From contig DAIMDW010000050.1 in the NCBI GenBank assembly GCA_036725605.1, positions 1 to 22,930 of the forward strand: 22,930 nucleotides of DNA, in the 5' to 3' direction. This document shows positions 22,800 to 22,930 of this stretch, piece after piece. A program made the translations under genes and the position numbers. Source of the DNA: CALBTQ01 sp036725605. Its GTDB lineage: Bacteria; Lernaellota; Lernaellaia; Lernaellales; Lernaellaceae. Numbering within the stretch: the stretch's first letter is position 1; every line of letters starts with the position of its first letter. Below the pieces are notes generated by a model. The model had not been told where the DNA came from. It saw nothing but the letters and a program-made list of their open reading frames with translations, and made no database searches.

Positions 22800-22930
22800 G
22801 CGAACCGAGAAAAAAGGGAGAAACGACGCCGCGGGGAAAAATCTCCGCGAGGTCCGGGCGGCGCACCCGCGAGGGGAACCGGGCCCGCGACCGGCGCCGC
22901 GGGCCCGCGGCCCCCGGAACCGTCCCGGGG
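22796..22930 (+). CDS. Start of a possible downstream gene overlapping the response regulator (partial)
   Basis: ATG 22,796-22,798 overlaps the response-regulator stop as ATGA, and the frame stays open for 45 codons to the window edge. The visible peptide is Arg/Lys-rich (MSEPRKKGETTPRGKISARS...) with no recognisable domain. Extremely GC-rich sequence leaves frames open by chance, so the coupling is the main support. Confidence 0.35.
   Translation, partial: MSEPRKKGETTPRGKISARSGRRTREGNRARDRRRGPAAPGTVPG

Noticed and set aside
1..22930. tRNA, rRNA or known riboswitch
   Set aside because: No cloverleaf, rRNA core sequence or recognisable riboswitch motif was found by eye on either strand.

Overview
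The window looks like a chromosomal segment of a GC-rich, Gram-negative, probably uncultured bacterium. It encodes an outer-membrane beta-barrel protein, signal-peptide proteins, a gingipain-type protease, and copies of a 40-residue calcium-loop (FG-GAP/VCBS-like) repeat around GDYDGDGT...FR...GLWA.RG.TR.YFG. From memory I associate that repeat with candidate phyla near Omnitrophota/Auribacterota; this is a weak guess, not a database result. The host-like DNA (1-50 and about 12,900-22,930) is clearly GC-rich. The stretch from about 100 to 12,880 has a visibly lower GC content and reads as an accessory island.

Region 1 (1-50) is the 3' tail of a repeat protein. Region 2 (about 100-12,800) is a defence island with a minus-strand gene series: an HTH-HsdM fusion, a NYN-domain RNase, HsdS, a 1520-residue STAND NTPase with an N-terminal nuclease-like domain and C-terminal HEAT-like repeats, HsdR, and a YgjP-like metallopeptidase. 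It is thus a type I restriction-modification locus with three extra genes. The STAND protein sits between hsdS and hsdR, the slot the anticodon nuclease PrrC occupies in the E. coli prr locus. A small staphylococcal-nuclease-like gene runs divergently from hsdM across a shared control region with a perfect 14-bp palindrome. A second promoter and a leader with a strong intrinsic terminator lie between hsdM and the NYN gene. The island is bracketed by imperfect inverted copies of an interspersed repeat carrying GGGTTCA heptads. No integrase, transposase or tRNA is seen.

Region 3 (12,902-18,226) is host-like: an outer-membrane barrel protein (minus), a cyclic-nucleotide-binding-domain protein, a secreted repeat/DUF1566 protein, and a secreted C25-type cysteine peptidase whose C-terminus carries six of the same repeats. 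Region 4 (18,264-20,947) is a likely two-gene unit of a nitrilase-superfamily hydrolase and a glutamate decarboxylase. Region 5 (20,991-22,930) holds an unrecognised secreted protein (minus), a CheY-AraC response regulator, and the start of a possible overlapping downstream gene.

The most interesting system is the composite defence locus: R, M and S subunits for DNA restriction, plus a putative nucleotide-switch nuclease, a putative RNase, and elaborate transcriptional control that could separate methyltransferase expression from expression of the toxic components. All functional assignments come from motifs read in the sequence; no searches were run.
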